A DNA stretch of 64,000 nt, from positions 682,001 through 746,000 of the forward strand of contig CAWBOY010000006.1 of NCBI GenBank assembly GCA_963790585.1, given 5' to 3'. Shown piece after piece: positions 47,859 through 56,439 of this stretch. The notes beneath the pieces were generated by a model. The model made no database searches. It saw only the letters and a program-made list of their open reading frames with translations, and was not told the DNA's origin. The stretch comes from CAWBOY01 sp963790585. GTDB lineage: Bacteria > Planctomycetota > Planctomycetia > Gemmatales > Gemmataceae. A program made the translations under genes and the position numbers. The stretch's first letter is position 1, and each line of letters starts with the position of its first letter.

Positions 47859-49430
47859 ATGATTCGTGTCACCGCACTCTTGAGCGCGCTCCTGCTTTGT
47901 CTCCACGCGCATGGAACCGACGATCCAACAAACTCCGGCCATCGTGGCAAGATCACGATCGGCAAGGACACAACCTACATCACCGAACCGCTCGACGCCA
48001 AAGGCTATGTCGATTACGTCGCGGCGCTGAACGAGAGACTGGCTCAAGGCGTGACGCCGGAAAACAATGCCAATGTCCTGCTCTGGAAGGCATTTGGCCC
48101 ACATCCGCTGCGGTCGAAGATTTCTCCCGAAGTATTCAAGGCATTAGGTATCGAAGCGCCGCCGGAGAAGGGTGACTACTATGTCGATTCTTTCGAGTTT
48201 CTGCAAACAGACCTGAAAGCCGATCTACGCACGGACAAAGGACAAGAGGTCCGCCAGACATTCGACGACTCCCTCGCAATGGCGATCCAGCGCCCTTGGA
48301 CGGAGAAAGAGTATCCGAACCTGGAGCGTTGGTTGAAAATCAATGAAAAGCCGCTCGCCGTCGTCGCCGAGGCTATGAAACGCGATCACTTCTATAACCC
48401 GCTCATTCCCGTCAGCGCCGGTCAGCGTATCCCTGGCCTCAGATCCGTCGCCCTTCCGGCAGTGCAAGAGTGCCGCCTGATAGCCCATACTCTTACCGCT
48501 CGCGCTTTCTTGCGTGCCGGCGAGGGCAACACATCTGCCGCCTGGCAGGACCTGCTAACGTGTCACCTTCTTGCCCGGTCGGTTGCTCGCGGGGGGGAAC
48601 CTTTGGAAGGATCGGTTGGCAACGGCATGGACAATGCCGCGTTCAGGGCCGACCTCGCCTTCCTTGAAAGCACGAAGCCGACCGCGGCGCAGATCGAAGG
48701 TTACCTGAGCGACCTGCGCAAGCTGCCGCCTATGTCGGACCTCGCCAGCAAAATCGATCTTTATCAGCGCTACTTCGCTCTTGAATCGGTGCGGTTAGCC
48801 GATGAACAAGGTCTGCCTTATCTCAAAAGCCTGGTGGCCGGGACCGGCGATACCATCGGACTCGAAGTCCTTTCGGAGCTGGCGTTCTTCGGTGTCGATT
48901 GGGACCCGGTTCTCAGTGATATCAATCACCGGATCGATCGCGTCGTCATGATCATGAACGAGAAAGATCGCACCACGCGGGCCAAGAATTTGAAGGAATT
49001 CACGGTCGAGATCAAAGCTCTCAAAACCAAGTTCTCGAACGCCTGGACGCTGTCTACGATTCCCCTGGCCAGTGCCGAACAAAAAGGGAAATTCCTCGGC
49101 GACATGTTGGTCTATCTGAACTTCCAATACGTTGAAGGCCTACAAAACGCCTGGGACAAACACCAGCAATCGCAGATCAATCTAGAACTCGCCTTCGCCC
49201 TGGGCGCCTTTCACGCCGATCAGGGGAACTATCCCAAAGATCTAAGCGAGTTGGCTCCGAAATACCTAAAAGAGATTCCCAAAGATCTATTCTCCGATAA
49301 ACCGATGATTTACCGCCCGAGCGACAAGGGCTACCAACTGTACAGCGTCGGTCCGAATGGCAAGGATGAGGATGGCGGCAGGGATGACATCGCCGTCGTC
49401 ATGCCATCGCCCACCCCGAAAAAACCGTAG
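47859..49430 (+). CDS. Planctomycete paralog family, member 3
   Basis: 523 residues from ATG 47859, intact. The N-terminus 'IRVTALLSALLLCLHAHG' looks like a cleavable signal peptide rather than the anchors of members 1, 2 and 4. Shared blocks: 'GKITIGKDTTYITEPLDAKG', 'NNANVLLWKAFGPHP', 'QRPWTEKEYPNLERWLK', 'FYNPLIPV', 'AAWQDLLTCHLLARSVARGG', 'VDWDPVLSDINHRIDR', 'YPKDLSELAPKYLKEIPKD' and 'YSVGPNGKDE'. It serves as the reference copy for locating frame breaks in members 1 and 2. Probably exported; function unknown. Confidence 0.8.
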   Translation: MIRVTALLSALLLCLHAHGTDDPTNSGHRGKITIGKDTTYITEPLDAKGYVDYVAALNERLAQGVTPENNANVLLWKAFGPHPLRSKISPEVFKALGIEAPPEKGDYYVDSFEFLQTDLKADLRTDKGQEVRQTFDDSLAMAIQRPWTEKEYPNLERWLKINEKPLAVVAEAMKRDHFYNPLIPVSAGQRIPGLRSVALPAVQECRLIAHTLTARAFLRAGEGNTSAAWQDLLTCHLLARSVARGGEPLEGSVGNGMDNAAFRADLAFLESTKPTAAQIEGYLSDLRKLPPMSDLASKIDLYQRYFALESVRLADEQGLPYLKSLVAGTGDTIGLEVLSELAFFGVDWDPVLSDINHRIDRVVMIMNEKDRTTRAKNLKEFTVEIKALKTKFSNAWTLSTIPLASAEQKGKFLGDMLVYLNFQYVEGLQNAWDKHQQSQINLELAFALGAFHADQGNYPKDLSELAPKYLKEIPKDLFSDKPMIYRPSDKGYQLYSVGPNGKDEDGGRDDIAVVMPSPTPKKP

Positions 49431-49440
49431 CCGCTTCTTT

Positions 49441-49526
49441 ATATAGCCCCCGGCTTGCCGGGGGTAAAATCACCCTGATCATCGATTGTCGGTGGGGATT
49501 CACCCCCGGCAAGCCGGGGGCTATAT
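49441..49526. repeat. P-family nested palindrome, after paralog 3
   Basis: Half sites ATATAGCCCCCGGCTTGCCG (49441 onwards) and its inverse ending CCGGGGGCTATAT (to 49526), with about 36 bases between. Confidence 0.9.
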
Positions 49527-49566
49527 GAATCCGGAACCTCCACCACCCCAGGACAAGGTTCGCTCC

Positions 49567-51138
49567 ATGAACCGAATCAGGATTCCTGTCTATGTCCTCT
49601 TCGCAGCCGCGTTCCTGGCAATTTCGTTTTACGTCTGGTTAGGCGGCAAAAGCGATCGCAAAAGTTCTAGTCTTCGCGGCAAGATCACTATAGGCAGGGA
49701 AACGACGTACCTAACCGAGCCGATCGACAAAGATGGCAACGTCGATTATGGAACGGCCGTCAATGGTCGGCTTCGCAAGGACGTCACGTCGGAAAACAAT
49801 GCCAATGTCCTCATTTGGAAGGCGATCGGTCCCCGTGCCGAGGGGACGACAATGTGTCCCGAATTCTTCCAGGCGATGGGCATGACTCCACCGCCCGAGA
49901 AAGGCGATTGCTTTCTTCGGGACTATGAATTTGTCAAACAGGCACTCCCAGTCGATGCCGACCCGGAGGAAACATACTTTCTCAATGAGAGCATGACAGA
50001 GGGAATTAAGGGCGCAACGCAACGGCCTTGGATCGCTAAGGAATATCCGATTGTGGCGAGTTGGCTCAAAGCCAACGAAAAGCCACTCCTTCTCATCACC
50101 GAAGCCTCCAAGCGCGAGAAGTTTTACAACCCGCTCCTATCACACAAGGACGGCAAACTCGCGCCTCGTCAGGTCAGTTTTCCGGTGCATGGACTAGACA
50201 CCTACCGAGAGATTGGTGCTGCTCTCGTCGCTCGTGCTCTTTTGCATACGGCGGAAGGGAACGTGGAGGCCGCCTGGCAAGACTTTCTAACGTGCCATCG
50301 CCTTGGCCGACTGGTAGCTCGTGGCGGCACTGTATGCGAAGGATTATGTGGGCTTACCATAGACAATCAGGCTGCGCAAGCGGCACTTGCTTTCCTTGAG
50401 CGAACCAAACCAGACGCCAAGCGAATAGCAACCTATCTACGTGACCTACAAGCGTTGCCGCCCCTGCCAAACGTCTCCGAAAAAATGGACCTGACCGAAC
50501 GATGTGCATTTCTCCAATTAGTCCGGATTGTAGAAGAAGATAGGCCCAAAGGTCTCTTCACCTCATATGGTGAAAAGCCGTTTGGTTACGGGGATGCTAA
50601 CTACGCTTTTCTCGTCGGCGTTGATTGGGATCCGGCTCTATCGGCCATGAACGTCTGGTTCGATCGCATGGTAGGCGCAATGAAAGAGCCAGATCGTGCC
50701 ACGAAATTGAAGAAATTCGCTGAGATCGATAAGGATTATCTTGATCTCAAAGACAAAGTGAAGAATCCTTTGACGTTCGCTGTGCTGCCACTCGCCAACA
50801 GCAAGGAAAAAGGCAGAATCGTCGGCGATTACGTGACATGGCAGCTACTCCTCCCTTATCGCAAGATACAGAACGATTGGGACAAATCGCAGCAAATCCA
50901 TGATAACACGCGGATCGCTTTCGCCTTAGCCGCCTACCGCGGCGACACCGGCCATTATCCCAAAGATCTGTCCGAGTTGTCGCCGAAATACCTAAAAGAG
51001 ATTCCTAATGACATTTTCTCGAGCGAGCCGTTGATCTATCGCCCGACTGCTGCCGGCTATCATCTTCATAGCGTCGGCCCGGATGGGCAGGATGACATCG
51101 CTATCGAGATGCCTCTACCCGCATTGAAGAAACCGTAG
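49567..51138 (+). CDS. Planctomycete paralog family, member 4
   Basis: 523 residues from ATG 49567, intact. Membrane anchor 'PVYVLFAAAFLAISFYVWLG'. Blocks: 'GKITIGRETTYLTEPIDKDG', 'NNANVLIWKAIGPRAEG', 'QRPWIAKEYPIVASWLK', 'FYNPLLSH', 'AAWQDFLTCHRLGRLVARGG', 'VDWDPALSAMNVWFDR', 'YPKDLSELSPKYLKEIPND' and 'HSVGPDGQDD'. It is the most diverged of the four in the middle third. The reading frame extends upstream to 49486 through the P repeat, but that part is the repeat, not coding. Confidence 0.78.
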   Translation: MNRIRIPVYVLFAAAFLAISFYVWLGGKSDRKSSSLRGKITIGRETTYLTEPIDKDGNVDYGTAVNGRLRKDVTSENNANVLIWKAIGPRAEGTTMCPEFFQAMGMTPPPEKGDCFLRDYEFVKQALPVDADPEETYFLNESMTEGIKGATQRPWIAKEYPIVASWLKANEKPLLLITEASKREKFYNPLLSHKDGKLAPRQVSFPVHGLDTYREIGAALVARALLHTAEGNVEAAWQDFLTCHRLGRLVARGGTVCEGLCGLTIDNQAAQAALAFLERTKPDAKRIATYLRDLQALPPLPNVSEKMDLTERCAFLQLVRIVEEDRPKGLFTSYGEKPFGYGDANYAFLVGVDWDPALSAMNVWFDRMVGAMKEPDRATKLKKFAEIDKDYLDLKDKVKNPLTFAVLPLANSKEKGRIVGDYVTWQLLLPYRKIQNDWDKSQQIHDNTRIAFALAAYRGDTGHYPKDLSELSPKYLKEIPNDIFSSEPLIYRPTAAGYHLHSVGPDGQDDIAIEMPLPALKKP

Positions 51139-51149
51139 CCGCACTGCCG

Positions 51150-51176
51150 TATATAGCCCCCGGCTTGCCGGGGGTA
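51150..51176. repeat. P-family half palindrome, after paralog 4
   Basis: A single hairpin TATATAGCCCCCGGCTTGCC... without the inverted partner found after paralogs 1 and 3. Confidence 0.85.
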
Positions 51177-51211
51177 AACTCAGCGCTCGCTCAATGTGAA
51201 ATTCCAACGCT

Positions 51212-51478
51212 TTACACCGCACTCACGCCGTTAATATTCAATTGCGGGGAAGCTGGCAAATCCTCCATCGCCACGATATGGACAAGAGCCACGCGGATTA
51301 CGCGGTCATAAATAGTCTGACTTGCTGGGTCTGCGAAACCGATCGTAATGTCTCGGCGGCCGACGAAAACAAGATCAGGATGATAAATATCGTAACGCAG
51401 GCCCTCGCTAACGATGATGCGCAATGGCTCAAAAGGTCTCTTCTTCAACCGATCTTGGATTTCTTCGGACGTGAACAT
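51212..51478 (-). CDS. Small conserved hypothetical protein
   Basis: 88 residues from ATG 51478 ('MFTSEEIQDRLKKRPFEPLR'). The pattern 'PFEPLRIIVSEGLRYDIYHP' followed by 'DLVFVGRRDITIGF' recurs in short planctomycete and proteobacterial proteins of unknown function (R.PF.P.RI...DG..Y.V.HP). A cysteine-free, mixed alpha/beta small protein. It reads towards the fourth paralog. No known partner. Confidence 0.6.
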   Translation of the reverse strand: MFTSEEIQDRLKKRPFEPLRIIVSEGLRYDIYHPDLVFVGRRDITIGFADPASQTIYDRVIRVALVHIVAMEDLPASPQLNINGVSAV

Positions 51479-51523
51479 GGATGTCCTCCTCTTGATTCCC
51501 CGAGAACCGAATCTCAGCATTCA

Positions 51524-51814
51524 CTACCACCGCGACAATACCTCCATGAACAGGTGATCCGCCATGTTGAGAATGCCCAGGTAATCGAACGCTTTGGAAC
51601 CGTATTTCTTCTGATAGAGGCCCAGATTCGACCGAATTTGGTCGAGGCATTCCTCGTTCAGATCGGGCACAAAACCTGGGATTTGCTCAAAGGCGTCGGC
51701 CAGGTCGAAGAGTTGTTGATCCTGCGCCTGTTGAGCCAGCTTGCGCGATTCTACGAAGCCGCGATGCATGACATAACAGACTTTTCTGCACATCACATCA
51801 GAGGTCGTGTTCAT
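51524..51814 (-). CDS. Hypothetical protein
   Basis: 96 residues, helical, starting 'MNTTSDVMCRKVCYVMHRGF'. Its ATG overlaps the stop of the gene at 51811-52155 by 4 bp (ATGA), supporting translation coupling and that both are real. No domain recognised. Confidence 0.5.
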   Translation of the reverse strand: MNTTSDVMCRKVCYVMHRGFVESRKLAQQAQDQQLFDLADAFEQIPGFVPDLNEECLDQIRSNLGLYQKKYGSKAFDYLGILNMADHLFMEVLSRW

Positions 51815-52155
51815 TTGAAGTTGCCTAAAGGATCAATTCGAACACTATGAAGAGGTATCGCCGATGTTTGGTTAGTCTGCCCGAGCGGTTGAATCGCTAT
51901 CGGAGGCATAGCCGCCCGGCCTGTAGCTGTTTGCATACCATGCAATGCCCTAACGAAGCGAGGATCGGATGCGGATACAGCAGATTTCGGCGAATACAGC
52001 TCGTCCAGCTTGACAACAATCTGCTTCGGAGGCGACCCGGCCTCATTCAGAACAGCCAGAATGCTCGTCAATTGAGATTCTCGTGCCGCAACCGCGCGGC
52101 GAACGCCATTTTCGATGTAATACCCCGAATGATGGACGACGACATTGGGTTTCAC
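51811..52155 (-). CDS. Hypothetical protein
   Basis: 114 residues starting 'MKPNVVVHHSGYYIENGVRR'. The middle has a helix 'ESQLTSILAVLNEAGSPPKQ', and the C-terminus is Pro/Gln-rich. Coupled to the downstream small gene by ATGA. No domain recognised. Confidence 0.45.
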   Translation of the reverse strand: MKPNVVVHHSGYYIENGVRRAVAARESQLTSILAVLNEAGSPPKQIVVKLDELYSPKSAVSASDPRFVRALHGMQTATGRAAMPPIAIQPLGQTNQTSAIPLHSVRIDPLGNFK

Positions 52156-52215
52156 TTGGAAGATCTCACAGTTCGTTGGCTCGAAAGCCTATCGTCCCAA
52201 AACTGTCCGCTCAAA

Positions 52216-53394
52216 TCAACTTTTCCCCGCCAACAACCCCGCCAGGTAATGCACCGCGTCCCCTTGCTCCCGCGCCACCTCGGCCAGCGTCCGATAGTCC
52301 CCCACTTTTTGACACAATTCACTAACCCCTGGGCACGACAAGCGCCGCCCGTCCGCTTTCGCCAAATGCTTACGTGCCACCGCCAACGCTTCCTTGGGTC
52401 GATCTAGTCGCACCAGCAAGTTGACCAATACCTCCGCCGGATACGTGCCGATCGTCTCCGGGTCGGCGTTGTCCGCTTGCGCCTGAAAATAGGCCAAACC
52501 CTCATCAACCTTGTCTCCGGCCAGAATGGATAGGTAGATTGCGTGCGATTCGTAGAGCTTCTCAAAAGGCGGGTCGCCGGGGCCTTGGAGACGCTCCGAG
52601 AGTTTTTCGCCATAGGCACACAGATCGCGTGCCAGCTGCAGCTCGACGCTCGGCGTCAGCTGGAGGCTCATCTGCACGACCGAGCTGAGATGCGAAATGT
52701 CGATGTAGTACGAATCTTCCTCGAACAGCCAATCACGGCCTTTCATCAGGGCGGGAATCGTGCCGGGAGTGGCAGGCGGCGCGGCTGCTTCGGCGGGGCG
52801 CTGACCCTCGCGGCGCTCAATCTCCGCCGTGAGCCGCTCGCGCAGCTCGGCATCGAGCGCGCGCACCAAGGACGCGATGCAATATTGTTTGATGACGGGA
52901 TCTTGGGGCAGTCCGTTGCTGCCGAGCGTCGTGATAGCGTTGCACAGGCCGAAACGCTCGAGAATCCAGTCGAAGCCTTTTTGCGGATATATACCATCGT
53001 AATAGGCGATTTGAACGAGGGACTGAATGTCTTCGCCTTCCTCGGGCACATAGGCATTCAGAGCCGCCTTCATCGACTCCGGCTCGCCCAACATGCGGTA
53101 ATAGGCCCACGCCTGCGGCAGGTTGCGCTCTTTCAAGTAGAGCTCGCCGACCAGTCGGCCAGCCGTCCGGATGGCGTCTTCGTATTCGCCATGAATGGCC
53201 TCGGGCAGCTCCGACGATGGCCCCGTTGGCACCGGACTTACGCCGAGCTGATGGCGTTTTTGCAACAACAGGGCGTAAAACAGGGCGTTGTAGTCTTTCT
53301 GCTCACGAAGAAGTTGGCAGAGTTGATCGATGGCGGCGTTTGGCCCAGCAGTAGTAAGAACGCGTTGAAGGTTGTCGAAGGCTTTGGAATCCAT
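52216..53394 (-). CDS. TPR-like planctomycete protein of unknown function
   Basis: From ATG 53394 ('MDSKAFDNLQRVLTTAGPNA'), 392 residues of helical hairpins. The block 'LREQKDYNALFYALLLQKRH' and 'AWAYYRMLGEPESMKAALNA' near the middle, and 'GRDWLFEEDSYYIDISHLSS' further on, look like a dedicated family rather than canonical TPR. The sequence has no stop between this gene and the methyltransferase upstream, but a good internal ATG and a new domain begin here. Function unknown. Confidence 0.65.
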   Translation of the reverse strand: MDSKAFDNLQRVLTTAGPNAAIDQLCQLLREQKDYNALFYALLLQKRHQLGVSPVPTGPSSELPEAIHGEYEDAIRTAGRLVGELYLKERNLPQAWAYYRMLGEPESMKAALNAYVPEEGEDIQSLVQIAYYDGIYPQKGFDWILERFGLCNAITTLGSNGLPQDPVIKQYCIASLVRALDAELRERLTAEIERREGQRPAEAAAPPATPGTIPALMKGRDWLFEEDSYYIDISHLSSVVQMSLQLTPSVELQLARDLCAYGEKLSERLQGPGDPPFEKLYESHAIYLSILAGDKVDEGLAYFQAQADNADPETIGTYPAEVLVNLLVRLDRPKEALAVARKHLAKADGRRLSCPGVSELCQKVGDYRTLAEVAREQGDAVHYLAGLLAGKS

Positions 53395-54096
53395 GATGGC
53401 TCTCGGGTGGGTCGGGCAGCGATCATGATAGCAGATCGCGGCGCCGCCCGACCACGAGATATTGCCGTGTATACAGCGCCGCGCCCACCCGAATGTGAGC
53501 AAGCAGAGCAGCTCACGCCCCCAGGTGCGGCGATAGCGATGGCCGATATGAGTGAGGACCAGACCCGCCTGATCGAAGAGTTGTCGGATCGTTTTAAGTG
53601 TGAAAAAGCGTAGATGGCCTCGATCAAGGATGCCACGCTCACGATAGTCCCAGCTGCCACGCAGCAGGCGCCAGATTACGGCGATATTTTGCACGTTGGG
53701 AACGCTCACGATCACGACGCCGCGCGGACTCAGGACGTCGACCGCTTCGCGCAGCACACGCCACGGGTCGACAAGATGCTCCAGGACGTCGGCGAAAAGG
53801 ATGGCATCGAACGAGTCGTTCGGAAAGGGAAAGCCATCGGCTTCGATGTCGGCGGTGACGACGTGATCGAGCCGTTCGCGCGCTCGCTCGGCGATTTCGG
53901 GAACAAGCTCCAAGCCAAAGACGTCATGGCCACGCTCGCGGAGGAGCGCACCGAGATGGCCTTCCCCACAGCCGACTTCTAGTACGCGCCGGCAGGCGGC
54001 GGGTACGAGGTCAGCCACTTCCGGCCGCGATTGCGAATAGTAAGTGGTTGATCTGGCGCCGGCCTGAACGGCCGCGCCGGTCTGCTGAGGCGCCAT
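53395..54096 (-). CDS. Class I methyltransferase (UbiG/Methyltransf_23-like)
   Basis: From ATG 54096 ('MAPQQTGAAVQAGARSTTYY'), about 230 residues. Motif I 'CRRVLEVGCGEGHLGALLRE', acidic 'VFGLELVPEIAERARERL', 'GFPFPNDSFDAILFADVLEH' (motif IV), 'SPRGVVIVSVPNVQNI' and the 'RHLRFFT'-like 'GHLRFFTLKTIRQLFDQAGL'. The last two are typical of methyltransferases linked to glycan synthesis. As written it joins downstream to the TPR-like gene without a stop; a TGA lies one frame over near 53420. Substrate unknown. Confidence 0.7.
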
Positions 54097-54125
54097 CCAT
54101 GGTCCTCGTAGATGTTTGCGGCGTC

Positions 54126-54432
54126 TTAATTCTCGCTGAACTCGAACTTCTGCGAGCCATCGCGACCGAGAGGATCGCGCAGGTACGCGCTGCCGACAGC
54201 CGGGGCATAGGTCATAGCGCATTTGGCGCGAAGCGGGTTCGAGTTCGTCCAGCTCGTCGAGGCTCTCGACGTCCTGAAGCATCTGGCTCATCTCTTCCAT
54301 GTGATCGGCGTCGAGATCTTCTTCCGTGATTTGGGCTGGGTCGAGAGCGGCGAAGACTTCGATTTTGAGGATGTGGCGCTCGGCTCCCTCCGACATATGT
54401 TTGCCACAAAGGTCACAAGTGATGTGCAACAT
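54126..54432 (-). CDS. Small zinc-ribbon protein, frameshifted near 54185
   Basis: About 102 codons. Two CxxC pairs, 'ITCDLCGKHM' near the start and 'YDLCPGCRQR' near the end, would hold one zinc ion. The correct C-terminus 'YLRDPLGRDGSQKFEFSEN' is in a second frame and stops at 54126; the uncorrected frame runs on into the methyltransferase gene. Between the pairs is an acidic helical insert. Such small zinc-ribbon proteins are common in planctomycetes; function unknown. Confidence 0.7.
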
Positions 54433-54668
54433 GAACGGTCTCGTCCTCCCCCATGCCAGCTATCGCTGGGTCTCAATCGTGTCGGCTCATCCTTGCGAGT
54501 ACGAGCCATTTTGCCGCGAGGTTTCTACTATCAAACGTCGCTCTTTTCACCCCTACTGTCAAGCCGAATCCGGGGATTAAAATAGGACGGACGCCGCTGC
54601 GGAAAAGATGGTGCGATCGCAATTGGACAACCATCAGCTTGGTTGTTGGGTATGGCGGCTCGCCGCAA

Positions 54669-55409
54669 TCACGATATTCCCGAGATGATGCCGCTCCAAT
54701 AAGCCGGCAGCGCGGCCCAAGCGGCTTGATAGGTTTCCTCTAGTGGGACATAGATATAGACATCAGCCGTCAAGAAGAGCGGCATCGTGGGCAGTGGTTC
54801 GCCAACAGCGAAAAGGTCCAGAAATGCCGCGGAGCTAGGTCCGCCGACATACGCGCCCACGCTGAGCGGCTGCTCTGCAGACAAAGCGTAGTCGTTGTCT
54901 CCCAATTCATCGCAAATCAACTTGTTAATACCATCGGGGTCGCGTTTCCCCGGCGGCAGAAGGTCGGCAATGAGGAGATGGACGCCAGCACGCAGAGCTT
55001 CGAGGGCCTTGGTTACAAAACGGCGGATGCCTTCACGTGAGTTTTTGTTTCCCGGCGAGATGATCTCAAGCATTGCTATGACGCGATGATCGCTCGCGTG
55101 CCGAATCGCGACGACGTTCGCCTTGGCGGCGTATTTTGTCTGCTCCAAAGCAAAGCGATAGCGCACTTTGGGCGGGGACGTCGCCAGGACCACGCCCCCC
55201 GATGGATGCTGCTGCTCTAGGTCATCCTCGGTGGGCTGTTGCAGGGTAAGAACGTCGGGCCCGAGGCCACCAGCGATCTGCTCCGATAACGCGTAGTATT
55301 CCGGTGGTAATAATCCCTTATTCAGGGCGCGTGCTATCTCTGTGATCCAGTCATGATGGAAAGCATCGAAAACACCGGGCCCGACCCGCGTCCAGTCGTG
55401 TGCAGGCCT
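54669..55409 (-). CDS. DUF4058 family protein lacking a normal start codon
   Basis: The frame is open from codon 55409 and reads 'PAHDWTRVGPGVFDAFHHDW', 'GLLPPEYYALSEQIAGGLGP', 'HRVIAMLEIISPGNKNSREG' and 'LHLLIADLLPPGKRD'-like blocks ('GVHLLIADLLPPGKRDPDGI'), all typical of DUF4058. The family starts with Met-Pro-x-His-Asp-Trp, but here the Met codon reads AGG. The only GTG inside the frame is at 55193, far too late. Either the first codon is mis-sequenced or the gene is silent. Function unknown; the family is abundant in planctomycetes and cyanobacteria. Confidence 0.7.
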   Translation of the reverse strand, partial: RPAHDWTRVGPGVFDAFHHDWITEIARALNKGLLPPEYYALSEQIAGGLGPDVLTLQQPTEDDLEQQHPSGGVVLATSPPKVRYRFALEQTKYAAKANVVAIRHASDHRVIAMLEIISPGNKNSREGIRRFVTKALEALRAGVHLLIADLLPPGKRDPDGINKLICDELGDNDYALSAEQPLSVGAYVGGPSSAAFLDLFAVGEPLPTMPLFLTADVYIYVPLEETYQAAWAALPAYWSGIISGIS

Positions 55410-55724
55410 AACGCCTCCCGATCAGCCGTCGAAGTGCTCGCTGATGTGTATTGTATCGCCACGGACGCTTGCTGCATTCTCTCGCGCTTTCTCGGTAACG
55501 CAATTCCCAATTCTTACAACGTGTGAAGGGCCGTTTGTAAGAAGTGCAATTGTTTTCCCATGTTCTTTCCGCGCCTCCCTTCGGACTGGTTCGACACAAC
55601 TTATTGACTGACCATAGTTTGCGACAAAATCAGCAATTTCGTCAGGCCGATTCGCCTTTCTGGCACGGCGCTTGCATACTATCTTCGCGTTCACAAGAGA
55701 AAACACCAAAGGGAGACTTGAGCC
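55410..55724. other. Intergenic stretch
   Basis: No gene is seen that I can support. TTGACT at about 55603 and TATTATCTTC-like bases near 55680 could form a promoter for the small gene at 55725, which also has an AAAGGGAGA ribosome site, but the fit is weak. Confidence 0.35.
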
Positions 55725-55922
55725 ATGAGCCCACGCGAGGCCAATTTGTTATGGCTTCGAGATATTCTCGAGCAGCTAACCACCAGTCAAAAGCAGCTCG
55801 AATGGGCCGAAGACACGGAGTCGATCAACCTTTTGACGGACACGATGCAGCGGGATTTGGAACGCTGCCAACAACTATGCCAGGCCCTGCGACAACGGCA
55901 AAGATGCCGGGTCGTCGCTTAG
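55725..55922 (+). CDS. Small helical protein
   Basis: 65 residues starting 'MSPREANLLWLRDILEQLTT', almost wholly helical with Leu/Gln spacing suited to a coiled-coil hairpin, ending 'RQRQRCRVVA'. AAAGGGAGACTTGAGCC precedes the ATG. A strong intrinsic terminator lies about 120 bp after the stop. No known family recognised. Confidence 0.6.
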   Translation: MSPREANLLWLRDILEQLTTSQKQLEWAEDTESINLLTDTMQRDLERCQQLCQALRQRQRCRVVA

Positions 55923-56041
55923 ATATTCAGGAGATCACTTTCCTTTTTTTCCTATCGTAGGCCGAGGTCCGACCTCCCCGCAAGGCGTTCGGACCAGCTA
56001 AGCCGGCCTCACACCAAGACCCATTTCAAGCCGCACTTTCT

Positions 56042-56080
56042 AAACCGGCGAGGCCCAAAGGCCTCGCCGGTTTCTTTTTT
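56042..56080 (+). terminator. Intrinsic terminator
   Basis: A 14-base perfect stem (AAACCGGCGAGGCC / GGCCTCGCCGGTTT) with loop CAAA and then CTTTTTT. It closes the transcript of the small gene at 55725. Confidence 0.88.
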
Positions 56081-56114
56081 CCACCACCGAGAAGCGTTGG
56101 TTACACGGCTGCGG

Positions 56115-56141
56115 GCCCCCGGTAAGCCGTGGGCTATATAA
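56115..56141. repeat. P-family half palindrome, degenerate
   Basis: GGCCCCCGGTAAGCCGTGGG then CTATATAAA, matching one arm of the P elements found after the four paralogs. Confidence 0.7.
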
Positions 56142-56439
56142 ATGGCCGTCAGAGCGCCGGCGCAACCGGCTTCCGTGGCACTCTCGTCACTTGCGTCATG
56201 GCCGGAACTTCCAGAGGCTAGGTAACGCAAGCAATCTGACTACGATCTGTTCAACCCGGCAAGAAGTGGCCGATAACGAAAGGCAGAGAGGCTAGAGCGT
56301 GGCCCTAAGACGCTCGGCTGTTCTTCGGGCCTGACGGCTCGAACGCGACGGTTCGGAGGGATCATGATGATCGCTCCCGGCTAGTCGGCCCGCTGAACTG
56401 CTCCCGCCAGGATGTTCCACCACGATGAGGAGGCGAGAT

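Larger units (their letters stand above)
55923..56439. other. Intergenic stretch with terminator and P-family half site
   Basis: Holds the terminator at 56042-56080 and a degenerate P-family half palindrome at 56115-56141. The remainder before the YTV gene (56142-56424) is GC-rich without a supportable gene. A GAGGAGGCGAG site precedes ATG 56440. Confidence 0.5.

Noticed and set aside
49486..49566. Upstream start of paralog 4
   Set aside because: The extra residues come from the P-family palindrome; the membrane anchor and family start are at 49567.
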